From Nocardia sp. BMG111209 (GTDB lineage Bacteria > Actinomycetota > Actinomycetes > Mycobacteriales > Mycobacteriaceae): DNA of 64,000 nucleotides. Of the stretch, positions 15,362 through 24,342 are shown piece after piece (position 1 is the first letter of the stretch; each line of letters opens with the position of its first letter). Below the pieces are notes generated by a model that searched no databases, was not told the origin of the DNA, and saw only the letters and a program-made list of their open reading frames with translations. Position numbers and translations under genes: made by a program. Where the stretch lies: the NCBI RefSeq assembly GCF_000381925.1, contig NZ_KB907308.1, positions 930,001-994,000 on the forward strand, in the 5' to 3' direction.

Positions 15362-17407
15362 TCAGTGTGCGGGGACCGTCAGGTCGTAGACGGCGACGCC
15401 GTCCACCGTGGCGGCGGTGTAGTGCTGCTGCACCCAGGCGGTGATCTTCGCGCTCTCGGTGTCGCGGTCGTTGCCGAAACCGCGACTGCCACCGAGGAAG
15501 TAGTGGATCCTGCCCTGCGCCACGTACTCCTGGAACTTCGCCAGGGTCGGCGCCGGGTCACCGCCGCTGAACCCGCCGATCGACATCACCGAGACCTCGC
15601 TCTCCAGTTGATAGGAGTTGGCCGAATGTGAGGAGACGGCCGCTCCGGCCCAGGTGTAGGAACCGGCGTTCTCCTGCAGCATCGCGATCACCTGCTCGCT
15701 CGGCTTCGCGCCGAAGCCGAACCCGCCGCCGGGACCGCCCGCGGTATTCCCGCCCGGCGCACCGGGATTCGCGCCACCACCGTTCGGGACCGGTGCGACC
15801 GGGCGGCCGGTGCGGCCCGATCCGGGGGCGCCGTTGCCTGCCGGACCGGTATCACCCGCGTCGTTGCGGGCGACCGCACCGCCCGGGTTCGGGGCGCCCG
15901 GTCCGCCACCGCGGGGACCGCCGCCGAACCCGCCCCGGCCGGGCACCCGCGGCCCGGCCGACGTACCGCCGCCGCCGTGTGCGACGGCCAGAGTGTCCGC
16001 GGTGTAGGCGATCTGGCCGGCGAGGCCGACGAATACCGCCGCCAGGCCCGCGATCACCAGGGCGCGGCCGCGCAGCGGCAGCAGCATCGCCACGGTCGCC
16101 ACCACACCCGCGATCAGCACGGTCCAGCGCAACCACCCGAAGAAGTCCGGTGTCCGGGACAGGATCGACCAGGCCGTCACCACCGTAAGAGCCACGCTCA
16201 GCGCCAGTGCCGCACGCACCCACGGCCGTTCGCGCTCGCGCCAGAGCAGCACGCTGCCGCCGCCGATCAGCGCCGCGACCGCCGGGGCCGTCGTCATCGT
16301 GTAGTAGGAGTGGAAGGTACCGGTCATGAAGCTGAAGACCAGTCCGGACACCAGCAGCCAGCCGCCCCACAGCAGCAGGGCCGCCCGCTGCTCGTCGGTG
16401 CGCGAATGTCCTTCCGTCGCAACCGAACCCGCGGTGATGCGGCCGCGCAGCGCCAGGCCCGCCAGCAGCAGTACCAGCGCCGCCGGGATCAGCCAGGTGA
16501 TCTGCCCGGCCAGTTCGGGCTGGAACAGCCGGGTGATGCCCGGACTCCCGGAGCGCGGGCCGCCGCCCTCGGAGTTCAGTCGCTGAATTCCGTTGTAGCC
16601 CAAGGTCAGATCGAGAACCGAGTTGTCGTCGGAGCCGCCGATGTACGGCCGGGAGCCGGCCGGCCACAACTGCGCGATCAGCACCCACCAGCCGGCGGCG
16701 AGCACCAGACCCGCACCGGCGGCGCACAATTGGCCGATCCGGATGCCGAACCGGCGCGGCCCGGCCACCAGATAGGCCAGCGCGAGCCCGGGTACGACCA
16801 GCATCACCTGCAATTGCTTTGCCAGGAAACCGAATCCGATGAACACGCCGGTGAGCACCAGCCACCGCCAGCGTCCGTCGGCCAGCGCCCGGGTCATCGC
16901 CCAGGCCGCCGCGACGATCAGGAAGGTCAGCATCGCGTCCGGGTTGTTGTACCGGAACATCAACGCCGCCACCGGAGTCAGCGCCAGCACCAGACCGGCG
17001 AGCAGGCCCGCGCCGGGGCCGAACGGCCGCCGCACGGTGGCCCACAGCACCGCCACCGACGCGACGCCGAGCAGCACCTCCGGCATCAGCATGCTGAAGC
17101 TGCCGAATCCGAACAGCCTGGCGGACAACTCCATCGGCCACAACGACAGCGGCGTCTTGTCGACGGTGACGATGTTGCCGGGGTCCAGTGATCCGAAGAA
17201 GAACGCCTTCCACGACCGCGCGCCGGATTGCACGGCCGCCGCGTAGAACTCGTTGGCCCATCCGGCCGCGGTCAGCTTCCAGAAGTAGGCGACAGCGGTG
17301 CCGATCAGCAGCAGGGCCAGGCCGGGCAGTTCCCAGCGCGGCCGTGGCGAGGGAGCCGGACTCGCCGTCTCCGGCGGCACGTCGGCTCGCGTGACAGTCT
17401 CGGTCAT
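15362..17407 (-). CDS. ArnT-like glycosyltransferase family 39 (GT-C) membrane enzyme
   Basis: The 681-residue protein has a GT-C fold with about 11-12 membrane helices. The first outer loop (ANEFYAAAVQSGARSW then GNIVTVDKTPLSLW) is typical of actinobacterial GT39 proteins; Asp of VDKTPL is the likely catalytic residue, and FRYNNPDAMLTFL is a second conserved block. Residues of about 500-600 are a long Gly/Pro/Asn-rich low-complexity linker, followed by a soluble C-terminal domain (EQVIAMLQENAGSYTWAGA...GGSRGFGNDRDTESAKITAWVQQ). Expected role: transfer of a sugar from a polyprenyl phosphate donor to a cell-envelope acceptor on the outer face. Start ATG at 17407 fits the family; the upstream extension is Arg/Ser-rich noise. 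Confidence 0.88.
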   Translation of the reverse strand: MTETVTRADVPPETASPAPSPRPRWELPGLALLLIGTAVAYFWKLTAAGWANEFYAAAVQSGARSWKAFFFGSLDPGNIVTVDKTPLSLWPMELSARLFGFGSFSMLMPEVLLGVASVAVLWATVRRPFGPGAGLLAGLVLALTPVAALMFRYNNPDAMLTFLIVAAAWAMTRALADGRWRWLVLTGVFIGFGFLAKQLQVMLVVPGLALAYLVAGPRRFGIRIGQLCAAGAGLVLAAGWWVLIAQLWPAGSRPYIGGSDDNSVLDLTLGYNGIQRLNSEGGGPRSGSPGITRLFQPELAGQITWLIPAALVLLLAGLALRGRITAGSVATEGHSRTDEQRAALLLWGGWLLVSGLVFSFMTGTFHSYYTMTTAPAVAALIGGGSVLLWRERERPWVRAALALSVALTVVTAWSILSRTPDFFGWLRWTVLIAGVVATVAMLLPLRGRALVIAGLAAVFVGLAGQIAYTADTLAVAHGGGGTSAGPRVPGRGGFGGGPRGGGPGAPNPGGAVARNDAGDTGPAGNGAPGSGRTGRPVAPVPNGGGANPGAPGGNTAGGPGGGFGFGAKPSEQVIAMLQENAGSYTWAGAAVSSHSANSYQLESEVSVMSIGGFSGGDPAPTLAKFQEYVAQGRIHYFLGGSRGFGNDRDTESAKITAWVQQHYTAATVDGVAVYDLTVPAH

Positions 17408-17562
17408 GGTGCCGATTCTCGGCAGCCTCACTCCGGCCCGCCTGAGGTGTCGCTGCGAATACGCTGTGAGCCGATCCGGCGCTTCGACCAGGCCATACCG
17501 CAGATGCCGGTGGCATCCGGCAACCGATATGCTGCCACCACCGCCGGAGAGGAACAGTACGG

Positions 17563-18426
17563 ATGAGCGTGCAGATGGACGCAGTGGCCGTGTACATGCG
17601 GATGACGACGCAACGCCGTATGAGCACCCCGCAGCGCGCCCGGGAGCGGATCGCCGCACCGAAGGGCTCCGCACTGCCGCCGGCCCGGCTGCGCGGCCGC
17701 CACCGCGTCGAACGGCGCACCGAGGGCGGCTTCACCTGCTACACGATCACGCCGCGGCACCGGACCGTCGAACGCAGCGCCCTCTACCTGCACGGCGGCG
17801 GCTACATCTCGGAGATCGTGCGGCAGCACTGGGCACTGATCGCCCAGCTGGCCGACGCGGGCGTCCGGGTGGAGGTGCCGATCTACGGGCTGGCGCCCCA
17901 GCACGACTATCGCGAGGCCTACGACTTCCTGACCGCCGTCTACCGCCGGGCCGCGACCGCGCCGGACGCCACGCCGATGACGATCCTCGGGGATTCCGCC
18001 GGTGGCGGGCTCGCGCTCGGCTTCACCCAGACCCTGCCCCGGCGGCAACTGCCGCCGCCGGCCCGGCTGATCCTGATCGCGCCCTGGCTGGATCTCACCG
18101 TCGCCAATCCCGACGCCGCCGCGATCCGCGACCCCTGGCTCAGCCGTACCGGACTGCTCGCCGCGGGCACCGCCTGGGCCGCGGGCGACGATCTCGCCGA
18201 TCCCCGCCTGAGCCCGATCAACGGCCCGCTGTCCGCCCTGCCGCCGACCGACGTCTACATCGGCACCCGGGACCTGTTCTATCCCGACGCGTTACTGCTG
18301 CGGCAGCGTTCCGCCACCGTCTCGGTGACCGTGTGCCAGGGCGCAATCCACGTGTATCCGCTGGTCCCCGTCCCGGAGGGCCGGGCCGCGGCCAAGGTGA
18401 TCGTCGAGACCGTCGCGAACGCCTAG
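17563..18426 (+). CDS. Alpha/beta hydrolase, hormone-sensitive-lipase family (LipH-like esterase)
   Basis: This 287-residue protein has the HSL oxyanion motif HGGGY, the nucleophile elbow GDSAGGG (Ser), the acid in GTRDLFYPDA and the His in GAIHVYPL. These esterases hydrolyse short acyl esters and are abundant in Mycobacteriales. A GAGGAA site precedes ATG at 17563. It is divergent from the GT39 gene and converges on the TetR gene, with which it shares a CTAG: TAG on this strand is 18424-18426 and TAG on the other strand is 18425-18423. Secretion is not suggested by the N-terminus. Confidence 0.9.
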   Translation: MSVQMDAVAVYMRMTTQRRMSTPQRARERIAAPKGSALPPARLRGRHRVERRTEGGFTCYTITPRHRTVERSALYLHGGGYISEIVRQHWALIAQLADAGVRVEVPIYGLAPQHDYREAYDFLTAVYRRAATAPDATPMTILGDSAGGGLALGFTQTLPRRQLPPPARLILIAPWLDLTVANPDAAAIRDPWLSRTGLLAAGTAWAAGDDLADPRLSPINGPLSALPPTDVYIGTRDLFYPDALLLRQRSATVSVTVCQGAIHVYPLVPVPEGRAAAKVIVETVANA

Positions 18427-18986
18427 GGCGCGCAGGCCCGCGCGGCGGTCAGCACCATGTCGACCACGGTCTCGGCGTACCCGCCGCGCACCGATTTCCG
18501 TTCGAAGTGGGCGCGGTAGACCACCGGGCCCATCAGCAGATCGATGAGCAGTCCCACCTCGGTGGCCGGCGGCAGCTCGCCGCGATCGACACCGCGGCGC
18601 AGCACCCGTTCGTAGGTGCCGCGGGCGTCGGCGACCGAATTACGGCGGACCTCCTCGAGTTCCGGCTCCCGGGTGGCCGCGTCGATGAACGAGGCGAACA
18701 CCCGGCCGCTGTCGCGACTGGACACATAGGTGACCAGCTGCCGGACCAGCACCAGCAGATCCTCCCGCAGCGATCCGGTGTCCGGCTCGTCCACCGGCCG
18801 CTGGATCGAGGTGATCGCGGCGTGTACCAGCTGCGCGCGGGAACCCCAGCGCCGATAGATGGTCGCCTTGCTCACGCCCGCCGCGGCGGCCACGGTGTCG
18901 ACGGCCAAGCCGCCGACGCCGTGTTCGGCCAGGATGTCGATCGTCGCGCGCAGGATCAGTTCTTCCGAGGCGAGCGGGCGCGGCAC
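18423..18986 (-). CDS. TetR-family regulator (paralogue of the 47.8-kb TetR)
   Basis: The 187-residue protein has an HTH at residues of about 10-55 (SEELILRATIDILAEHGVGG; AGVSKATIYRRWGSRAQLVHAAI) and a C-terminal domain ending GGYAETVVDMVL. It is about three-quarters identical by eye to the TetR at 47789-48376, and the recognition helix and flanking residues (SKATIYRRWGSRAQLVHAAI) are the same in both. It lies downstream of the amidohydrolase/CoA-transferase genes in the same direction (69-base gap), so it may be co-transcribed from the operator-bearing promoter near 22.16 kb. GTG at 18986 is preceded by AAAGGA. It probably regulates the catabolic locus at 18-26 kb. Confidence 0.9.
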   Translation of the reverse strand: MPRPLASEELILRATIDILAEHGVGGLAVDTVAAAAGVSKATIYRRWGSRAQLVHAAITSIQRPVDEPDTGSLREDLLVLVRQLVTYVSSRDSGRVFASFIDAATREPELEEVRRNSVADARGTYERVLRRGVDRGELPPATEVGLLIDLLMGPVVYRAHFERKSVRGGYAETVVDMVLTAARACAP

Positions 18987-19055
18987 AGGCGGTCCTTTCG
19001 ACGGGCTGACGAAGCACTGCGCGGGTAATGGTCCGCGACGTCCCGGAACGTACGG

Positions 19056-20327
19056 TCAGAAGGTACCGATACCGGCGGCTTCGTTGCGTTCGCGCCATCG
19101 GGTTTTCGACATGCGGGTGACGTCGACGTCGGTGGCCGCGGCCCGCAGCGCGCCGACGGTGGCCTGCTCCTTCGGGGTGTGCCGGAACGGATCCCAGTCG
19201 AAGAACCGGCAGGCGTTCTGCCAGGTGATCTTGTGGATCTCGTCGGGAGTCACACCGGCCTCCCGGAATTCAGCCCAGGCGAATTCCGGGGATTCGGGCC
19301 AGGTGGTGTCGGTGTGCGGGTAGTCGCACTCCCACGCGATGATGTCGGTACCGATCCGGTCGCGCAGCAGCAGGCCCGACGGATCGGTGATGTAGCAGGC
19401 CAGGATGTGTTCCTTGAACACCTCACTGGGCAGCTTCCCGCCGAAGTCGTTGCCGCCGTGCAGCCACGCCTGATTGGTGAAATGCCGGTCCACCCGGTCG
19501 AAGTAGAAGGGGATCCAGCCGATCCCGCCCTCGGACAACGCGACCCGCAGGGTCGGGAACTTCCGCAGCGTCGGGCCGAACAGCAGATCCTGCGCGGTGA
19601 TCGCGGAGATCTGGCAGGCCAGCACCATCAAGTGGTCGACGGGGGCCTCGTCGGGGCGTCTGATCACGTCGAACCCGGCACCGATGTGCAGCGAGAGCAC
19701 CATGTTCTCCTCGCACAGGGCCTCGAGCATCGGATCCCAGTGCCCGGACAGGAAACTCGGGAAACCCTGGACGTGCGGGGTCTCCAGGAAGCTGATCGAC
19801 CGGCAGCCCTTGCGGGCCAGGCGGCGGACCTCGGCGACGGCGAGGTCCACATCCCACATCGGCACGATGCCCAGGGGGATGAACCGGCCCGGGTAGGTGC
19901 CGCACCATTCGTCGACGGCCCAGTCGTTGTAGGCCTGCAACATCACCAGCGCCAATTCCTTGTCCCGCGCCTCGTGGAAGGTGCGGGCATTGAATCCGGC
20001 CATGGTCGGGAAACACATCGACGCGAGCACACCGTTGGCGTTCATGTCCCGCACACGCTCGTGCACATCGAAACAGCCCGGCCGCAGTTCGCTGTAGGCG
20101 CCGGGGTTGAAACCCCACTCCTCCTTGGGCCAGCCGACGGTCGCGGCCATCCCGAACGGGGTGGAGGTGGCCTCGCCCTGGAACACCCACTCGTCCACAC
20201 CCTGGGCGTTGCGGACGACCTTGGGCGCGTCGTCCTTCCATTTCGCCGGTACGTGATTGGCGTACATGGTCGGCGGTTCGATCATGTGGTCATCGATACT
20301 GACCAGAATCATGTCCTCGAGATTCAT
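19056..20327 (-). CDS. Amidohydrolase-2 family metal-dependent hydrolase/decarboxylase
   Basis: The 423-residue TIM-barrel protein belongs to the amidohydrolase-2 (ACMSD-like) family. The N-terminal VSIDDHMIEPP gives the D-x-H metal pair, LSLHIGAGFD a central His, and SEGGIGWIPFYFDRVD with WECDYPHTDTTWP the late Asp/His residues. Family members hydrolyse or decarboxylate ring-derived acids. The 4-base ATGA overlap with the preceding gene, and the CaiB-type transferase before it, place it in a CoA-linked catabolic operon. An AAGGAG ribosome-binding site identical to that of the preceding gene supports ATG at 20327. The substrate is unknown; steroid, terpenoid or aromatic side-chain breakdown are possible. 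Confidence 0.86.
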   Translation of the reverse strand: MNLEDMILVSIDDHMIEPPTMYANHVPAKWKDDAPKVVRNAQGVDEWVFQGEATSTPFGMAATVGWPKEEWGFNPGAYSELRPGCFDVHERVRDMNANGVLASMCFPTMAGFNARTFHEARDKELALVMLQAYNDWAVDEWCGTYPGRFIPLGIVPMWDVDLAVAEVRRLARKGCRSISFLETPHVQGFPSFLSGHWDPMLEALCEENMVLSLHIGAGFDVIRRPDEAPVDHLMVLACQISAITAQDLLFGPTLRKFPTLRVALSEGGIGWIPFYFDRVDRHFTNQAWLHGGNDFGGKLPSEVFKEHILACYITDPSGLLLRDRIGTDIIAWECDYPHTDTTWPESPEFAWAEFREAGVTPDEIHKITWQNACRFFDWDPFRHTPKEQATVGALRAAATDVDVTRMSKTRWRERNEAAGIGTF

Positions 20328-20887
20328 GGCAACTCCTTCGAGGTTCGAGCGATGCGAGCGTGGGTCGACGGAAACGGGATCACCGTGGCCGATACGGCGG
20401 CACGGTGGAATCGCTCGACCCGGTCGACCCGGCGCGCGCCGGCCCCGACCGCGACGAGCGCCTGGGCTTTGAAAGCCATTGCGGCGGAACTCAATCGGTA
20501 TTCGAAGGGATCCTGATCCGAGCTGCCGGCGGCATTCCAGGAGCGGACCTCGGTGCGACCGCGGTCGCGGGCGGCGGCGACCAGTTCGCGGACCTGCGGA
20601 TCCGCCCGGTACAGCGCGGCGTCGACGGCCAGGGCCTGCGGGCCCGGTGCGTCGAGCGCCGCGTCCAGCCGGTGCAGCCCGGCGACATGGGTACCGAGGA
20701 TGCGCAGCGATCGCCCGTTACCGCGCTCGGCGACCAGTGCGTACACCATCCAGCCCGCCATCACCTGGTCGAACAGCCATCCGCCCGCGTGCCGGACCAC
20801 CTGCTCGGGGTCGGCCGCGACGACGACCAGGCGGTGCCGCAACCCGCACCGGCGGTCGGGCGGGGTGGTCGTGGTGGCCGGGCGCAT
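20324..20887 (-). CDS. Unknown protein in the CoA-transferase operon
   Basis: I do not recognise this 187-residue protein. It has an N-terminal Thr/Pro-rich stretch, then LRHRLVVVAADPEQVVRHAGGWLFDQVMAGWMVYAL, and a C-terminal region with FEYRLSSAAMAFKAQALVAVG. It is soluble and Ala/Arg-rich. Reality is supported by the GGGAG ribosome-binding site before ATG at 20887, by the ATGA overlap with the amidohydrolase gene, and by tight packing behind the CoA-transferase gene (26 bases). A role accessory to the neighbouring enzymes is inference from position only. Confidence 0.6.
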   Translation of the reverse strand: MRPATTTTPPDRRCGLRHRLVVVAADPEQVVRHAGGWLFDQVMAGWMVYALVAERGNGRSLRILGTHVAGLHRLDAALDAPGPQALAVDAALYRADPQVRELVAAARDRGRTEVRSWNAAGSSDQDPFEYRLSSAAMAFKAQALVAVGAGARRVDRVERFHRAAVSATVIPFPSTHARIARTSKELP

Positions 20888-20913
20888 GGCAACTCCCTTC
20901 GGCTGCACGGCGA

Positions 20914-22131
20914 TCAGGCGACGATGCCGCGAACCTTCAGGTCCACGACGGTATCCCAGTCCAGGCCGAGTTCGGCGAGGATCGCGTCACCGTGCTCGTT
21001 GAACTCCGGCGCGCGGCCGGGCACCGGTGGTTGCTCGCCGTACTGGACGGGTGCGGCGGCCATCTTGAACGGGGTGCCCGTGGCCGTACGGCATTCCTGC
21101 ACGTAGCCGTTCGCGACCACCTGGGGATCGGACAGCAGTTCCAGCGTGGTCTGCACCGCCGTCCACTGACCGCTGAATCCGGCCAGCGCGGTACGCCATT
21201 CGTCGAGGGGACGAGACGCGAAGACCTCGTTGAGGATTTCGACCGCCTCGGCGCAGTTCTGCTGCAGCCCGGCATGATCGGCGAAGCGCGGATCGGTGGC
21301 CAGATCCGGCCGGCCGATCAGCTCGCACGCCTCGGCCCAGTACCGGCCCGCCTGCAGACAGCACAGCGACAGCCAGCGCCCGTCCTGGGTGAGGTAGTTT
21401 CCGACCAGCGGGTTCAGCCGCGCGCGACCCTCCGGCGGCGGCATCCACGGCACGTTCATCAGCAGCGACAGCGCGACCGCCTGGCCCATCGCCCAGATGC
21501 CGGTGCCCAGCAGCGAGACGTCGACGGTGGTGGCCTCGCCGGTGCGCTCGCGGTGGAACAGCGCGCCCATGATGCCGCCGGCGATGGTCATACCGCCGAT
21601 GGAATCGCCGAAGCCGGGGGCGGGCGGGCTGGGCACGTGGCCGTAGGACGGCTGTGCCATCGCCATCGCGACACCCGGCCGGGCCCAGAACGCGAGCGAG
21701 TCGTAGGACCCGGCGTCGGCCTCCGGTCCCCGCTCGCCCTGGCCGGTGCCGCGCACGTAGATGATGTCCGGGTTGTGCTCGCGGATGGTGTCCACATCGA
21801 TCTGCAACTTCTGCCGCACCCGCGGCAGCTTGTTGGTCAGGAACACGTCGGCGGTGGCCGCGAGCCGGTAGAGGATCGCCCGGCCCTCGTCGGAGTTCAG
21901 GTCCAGCCCCAGGCTCTTCTTGCCGCGATTGGAGTGTTCCAGCAGTACGTGGACGTCGGAGGGAATGTTCACCACGCCGGTCGCGCCGAGTCCGCGCATC
22001 GCGTCGCCGCGCTCGACGTGCTCGATCTTGATCACTTCGGCGCCCCAGTCGGACAGCAGGGCCGACGCCGCGGGGACGAAGGTGTGCTCGGCGACTTCGA
22101 GGATGCGCACACCCTGCATGACTTCGGTCAT
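20914..22131 (-). CDS. CaiB/BaiF-family CoA transferase
   Basis: The 405-residue protein is a class III CoA transferase. It has the N-terminal GVRILEVAEHTFVPAASALLSDWGAEVIKIE block, NRGKKSLGLDLNSDEGR, the likely catalytic Asp in GSYDSLAFWARPG (the family's aspartyl-CoA intermediate) and the C-terminal GRAPEFNEHGDAIL with the family's G-EH active-site end. It would move CoA between acids in a catabolic pathway. It is the first gene of the leftward operon and is divergent from the SDR gene across 217 bases holding a TetR-type operator. ATG at 22131 fits family length. The CoA acceptor is unknown. Confidence 0.9.
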   Translation of the reverse strand: MTEVMQGVRILEVAEHTFVPAASALLSDWGAEVIKIEHVERGDAMRGLGATGVVNIPSDVHVLLEHSNRGKKSLGLDLNSDEGRAILYRLAATADVFLTNKLPRVRQKLQIDVDTIREHNPDIIYVRGTGQGERGPEADAGSYDSLAFWARPGVAMAMAQPSYGHVPSPPAPGFGDSIGGMTIAGGIMGALFHRERTGEATTVDVSLLGTGIWAMGQAVALSLLMNVPWMPPPEGRARLNPLVGNYLTQDGRWLSLCCLQAGRYWAEACELIGRPDLATDPRFADHAGLQQNCAEAVEILNEVFASRPLDEWRTALAGFSGQWTAVQTTLELLSDPQVVANGYVQECRTATGTPFKMAAAPVQYGEQPPVPGRAPEFNEHGDAILAELGLDWDTVVDLKVRGIVA

Positions 22132-22155
22132 CTACGACCACCCATCGGACTTGCG

Positions 22156-22174
22156 AGACGAGACTGTCTCGTTT
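22156..22174. promoter_or_regulatory. 19-bp TetR operator between divergent catabolic operons
   Basis: AGACGAGAC-T-GTCTCGTTT is a palindrome with 8 of 9 arm positions matching. It lies 25 bases from the CoA-transferase ATG and about 175 from the SDR ATG. It belongs with two elements at 48411-48429 and 48525-48543: all three fit AAACGAnACnGTnTCGTTT closely, and the bases right after this copy and the 48525 copy are also alike (ACTTTC). It is probably bound by the TetR paralogues encoded at 18.4 and 47.8 kb. Confidence 0.75.
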
Positions 22175-22348
22175 ACTTTCGCGGTCCGCGGACATATAGT
22201 CAAGACCACGGCAACGCTCGGGCACGCTCCCCCTGCCTGCTGAATATCACTGTCTTTCAACGCTTTTCGAGGCTCTCGGAGCCGTCGCATTGCGCGGGGA
22301 GAACAACCGCGGCCCGGTCGGCGCCGGCCGCAGGAACGGGAGAGAGCA

Positions 22349-23116
22349 ATGCAGCTGGAGGGATCGTCCGCCCTGGTGGTCGGCGGGGCCGGTGGCTTCG
22401 GCGCGGCTACCGTGCGGCGACTGGCCGAGGCGGGGGCACACGTGGTGATCGCCGACCTCAACGACGAGCGCGGTAAGGCCCTGGCCGCCGAGCTCGGCGC
22501 CGGCGCCGATTATGTGCGCACCGACGTCACCAGCGACGATTCGGTGCGCGAGGCCATCGCCACCGCCACCTCCGCGGCGCCGCTGCGTACCGTGGTGATC
22601 GTGCACGGCGGGCCGGTCGCCGCCCGGCGCATCGTCAACCGCGCCGGTGAGCCCTATTCCGCGGACATCTTCGCCCGCACCCTGGACATCTACCTCACCG
22701 GCACCTATCGGGTGCTCAGCCTCACCGCCGCCGCGATGACCGCCAACGAGCCACTGGATTCCGGCCAGCGCGGCGTCATCATCGCGACCGCGAGTATCGC
22801 GGGCTTCGAAGGTCAAGTGGGACAGAGCGACTACTCGGCGGCCAAGGGCGGCGTCATCGGCCTGACCCTCACCGCCGCGCGCGATCTGGCGCCCACCGGC
22901 ATCCGGGTCATGACGATCGCCCCGGGCACCTTCTACACACCCGCCTACGGCCCGGACGAGGCCGCGGTGCAGGCGAAATGGGGCCCGTCGGTCCCGAACC
23001 CGAAGCGCATGGGCAGTGCCGACGAATACGCGCGGCTCGCCCTGCACATCGCGGACAACGACTATCTGAACGGCACCGTGATCCGCATCGACGGCGCGCT
23101 GCGGTTCAACATCTGA
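22349..23116 (+). CDS. SDR-family dehydrogenase, 3-hydroxyacyl-CoA dehydrogenase type
   Basis: The 255-residue Rossmann-fold protein has a cofactor loop GGAGGFGAAT (the classical TGxxxGxG variant) and an Asp at the end of beta2 (VVIADLND, suggesting NAD). The catalytic Ser/Tyr/Lys set is in ATASIAGFEGQVGQSDYSAAKGG. The closing APGTFYTPAYG and the short C-terminus resemble type II 3-hydroxyacyl-CoA (HSD17B10-like) dehydrogenases. It is the first gene of the rightward operon with two acyl-CoA dehydrogenases, so it fits beta-oxidation-type breakdown of the CoA ester made by the neighbouring transferase. A GGGAGAG site precedes ATG at 22349. Confidence 0.9.
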   Translation: MQLEGSSALVVGGAGGFGAATVRRLAEAGAHVVIADLNDERGKALAAELGAGADYVRTDVTSDDSVREAIATATSAAPLRTVVIVHGGPVAARRIVNRAGEPYSADIFARTLDIYLTGTYRVLSLTAAAMTANEPLDSGQRGVIIATASIAGFEGQVGQSDYSAAKGGVIGLTLTAARDLAPTGIRVMTIAPGTFYTPAYGPDEAAVQAKWGPSVPNPKRMGSADEYARLALHIADNDYLNGTVIRIDGALRFNI

Positions 23117-23138
23117 GAAGTGCGGGAGTTGTGGGCCC

Positions 23139-24269
23139 ATGTTGTGGGAGTTGAATGCTGATCAGGAGTTCTTCCGGGACACCACCGCGAAGTTCCTGAG
23201 CGAGCGGGTACCGGTGGAGGCGATCCGGCGCCGCCGTCACGAGACGGACGCCTTCGACGCCGAATACTGGCGTCGCGGTGCGGATCTGGGCTGGACCTCG
23301 CTGCTGGTCGGCGAGGAGGCCGGCGGCGGCAGCATCAGCGGTGATCCGGTGGTGGATCTGACGCTGATCGCCTACGAGTTCGGCCGCGCCGCCGCCCCCG
23401 GGCCGTTGACGTCGGCCAATGTGGTGGCCGCCGCGCTGAGCGGCGCCGGATCGCATCCGGAGGTGGTGGCGGATCTGCTCTCGGGCGCCACCGTCGCGGG
23501 GTGGGCACACGCCGAACCGCGCGGCGGCATCGGCGCGGTCGGCCTGGAGATCCGGGCCGACGGTGCGGAGCTGGTGCTCGACGGGGTGAAGCGCCCGGTC
23601 GAGGCGGCCGGGCAGGCCGGCTGGTTCCTGGTGAGCGGCCGCACCGGCGACGGGCTCACCCAGGTGCTGGTGCCCGCCGACGCCCCCGGCGTCTCGGTCG
23701 CCGCACTGCAGACGGTGGACCTGACCGGCCGGTTCGGCACGGTGACCTTCGACGGGGTCCGGGTGCCGCGCGACGCGGTCGTCGGCGAGATCGGCGGCGC
23801 CGCAGCGCAACTGGAGTATCAACTGCAACTGGCCCTGGTGATCCAGGCGGCCGAGACCGTCGGCGCGATGCAACGCGGCTTCGACATGACCGTCGAATGG
23901 GCCGCCGATCGTTACTCCTTCGGCCGGCCGCTGGCCTCCTATCAGGCCATCAAACATCGCTTCGCCGATCTGAAGTCGTGGCTCGAGGCCTCGCACGCGA
24001 TCGCCGACAGCGCGGCGGCCGCGGTCTCCGCACGGGCCGCCGGCGCGGGCGAACTGGTCAGCGTCGCCAAGGCCTACATCGGCGAATACGGCCTGGAACT
24101 GTTGCAGGACTGCGTGCAACTGCACGGCGGTATCGGCCTGACCTTCGAGCACGATCTGCATCTGTTCCTGCGCCGCGCCACCGTCGACCGCGCGCTGCAC
24201 GGCACCCCGGCGCAGCACCGGGCGCGGATCGCGCAATTCGTCATCGATCGGGAAGGTAGTGCGGCATGA
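23139..24269 (+). CDS. Acyl-CoA dehydrogenase (first subunit of a pair)
   Basis: The 376-residue protein has the FadE plan: an N-terminal helical domain (QEFFRDTTAKFLSERVP), a central beta domain and a C-terminal helical domain with RYSFGRPLASYQAIKHRFADL and QLHGGIGLTFEHDLHLFLRRA. Two dissimilar FadE proteins side by side (this one and 24343-25614) usually make an alpha2-beta2 heterotetramer in Mycobacteriales, as in cholesterol side-chain enzymes; that is likely here. It follows the SDR by 22 bases. The FAD-dependent step would introduce an alpha-beta double bond. Which subunit carries the catalytic Glu cannot be fixed by eye. Confidence 0.9.
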   Translation: MLWELNADQEFFRDTTAKFLSERVPVEAIRRRRHETDAFDAEYWRRGADLGWTSLLVGEEAGGGSISGDPVVDLTLIAYEFGRAAAPGPLTSANVVAAALSGAGSHPEVVADLLSGATVAGWAHAEPRGGIGAVGLEIRADGAELVLDGVKRPVEAAGQAGWFLVSGRTGDGLTQVLVPADAPGVSVAALQTVDLTGRFGTVTFDGVRVPRDAVVGEIGGAAAQLEYQLQLALVIQAAETVGAMQRGFDMTVEWAADRYSFGRPLASYQAIKHRFADLKSWLEASHAIADSAAAAVSARAAGAGELVSVAKAYIGEYGLELLQDCVQLHGGIGLTFEHDLHLFLRRATVDRALHGTPAQHRARIAQFVIDREGSAA

Positions 24270-24342
24270 GCGGTCGAGGGCCGGAGGCGGCAGCGGAGCG
24301 TGACCACGTAGGCCCGCCGCACATGCCGAAGGGAGTGACAGC

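Noticed and set aside
19179..20516. Plus-strand frame opposite the amidohydrolase
   Set aside because: Antisense shadow; no domain, no ribosome-binding site.
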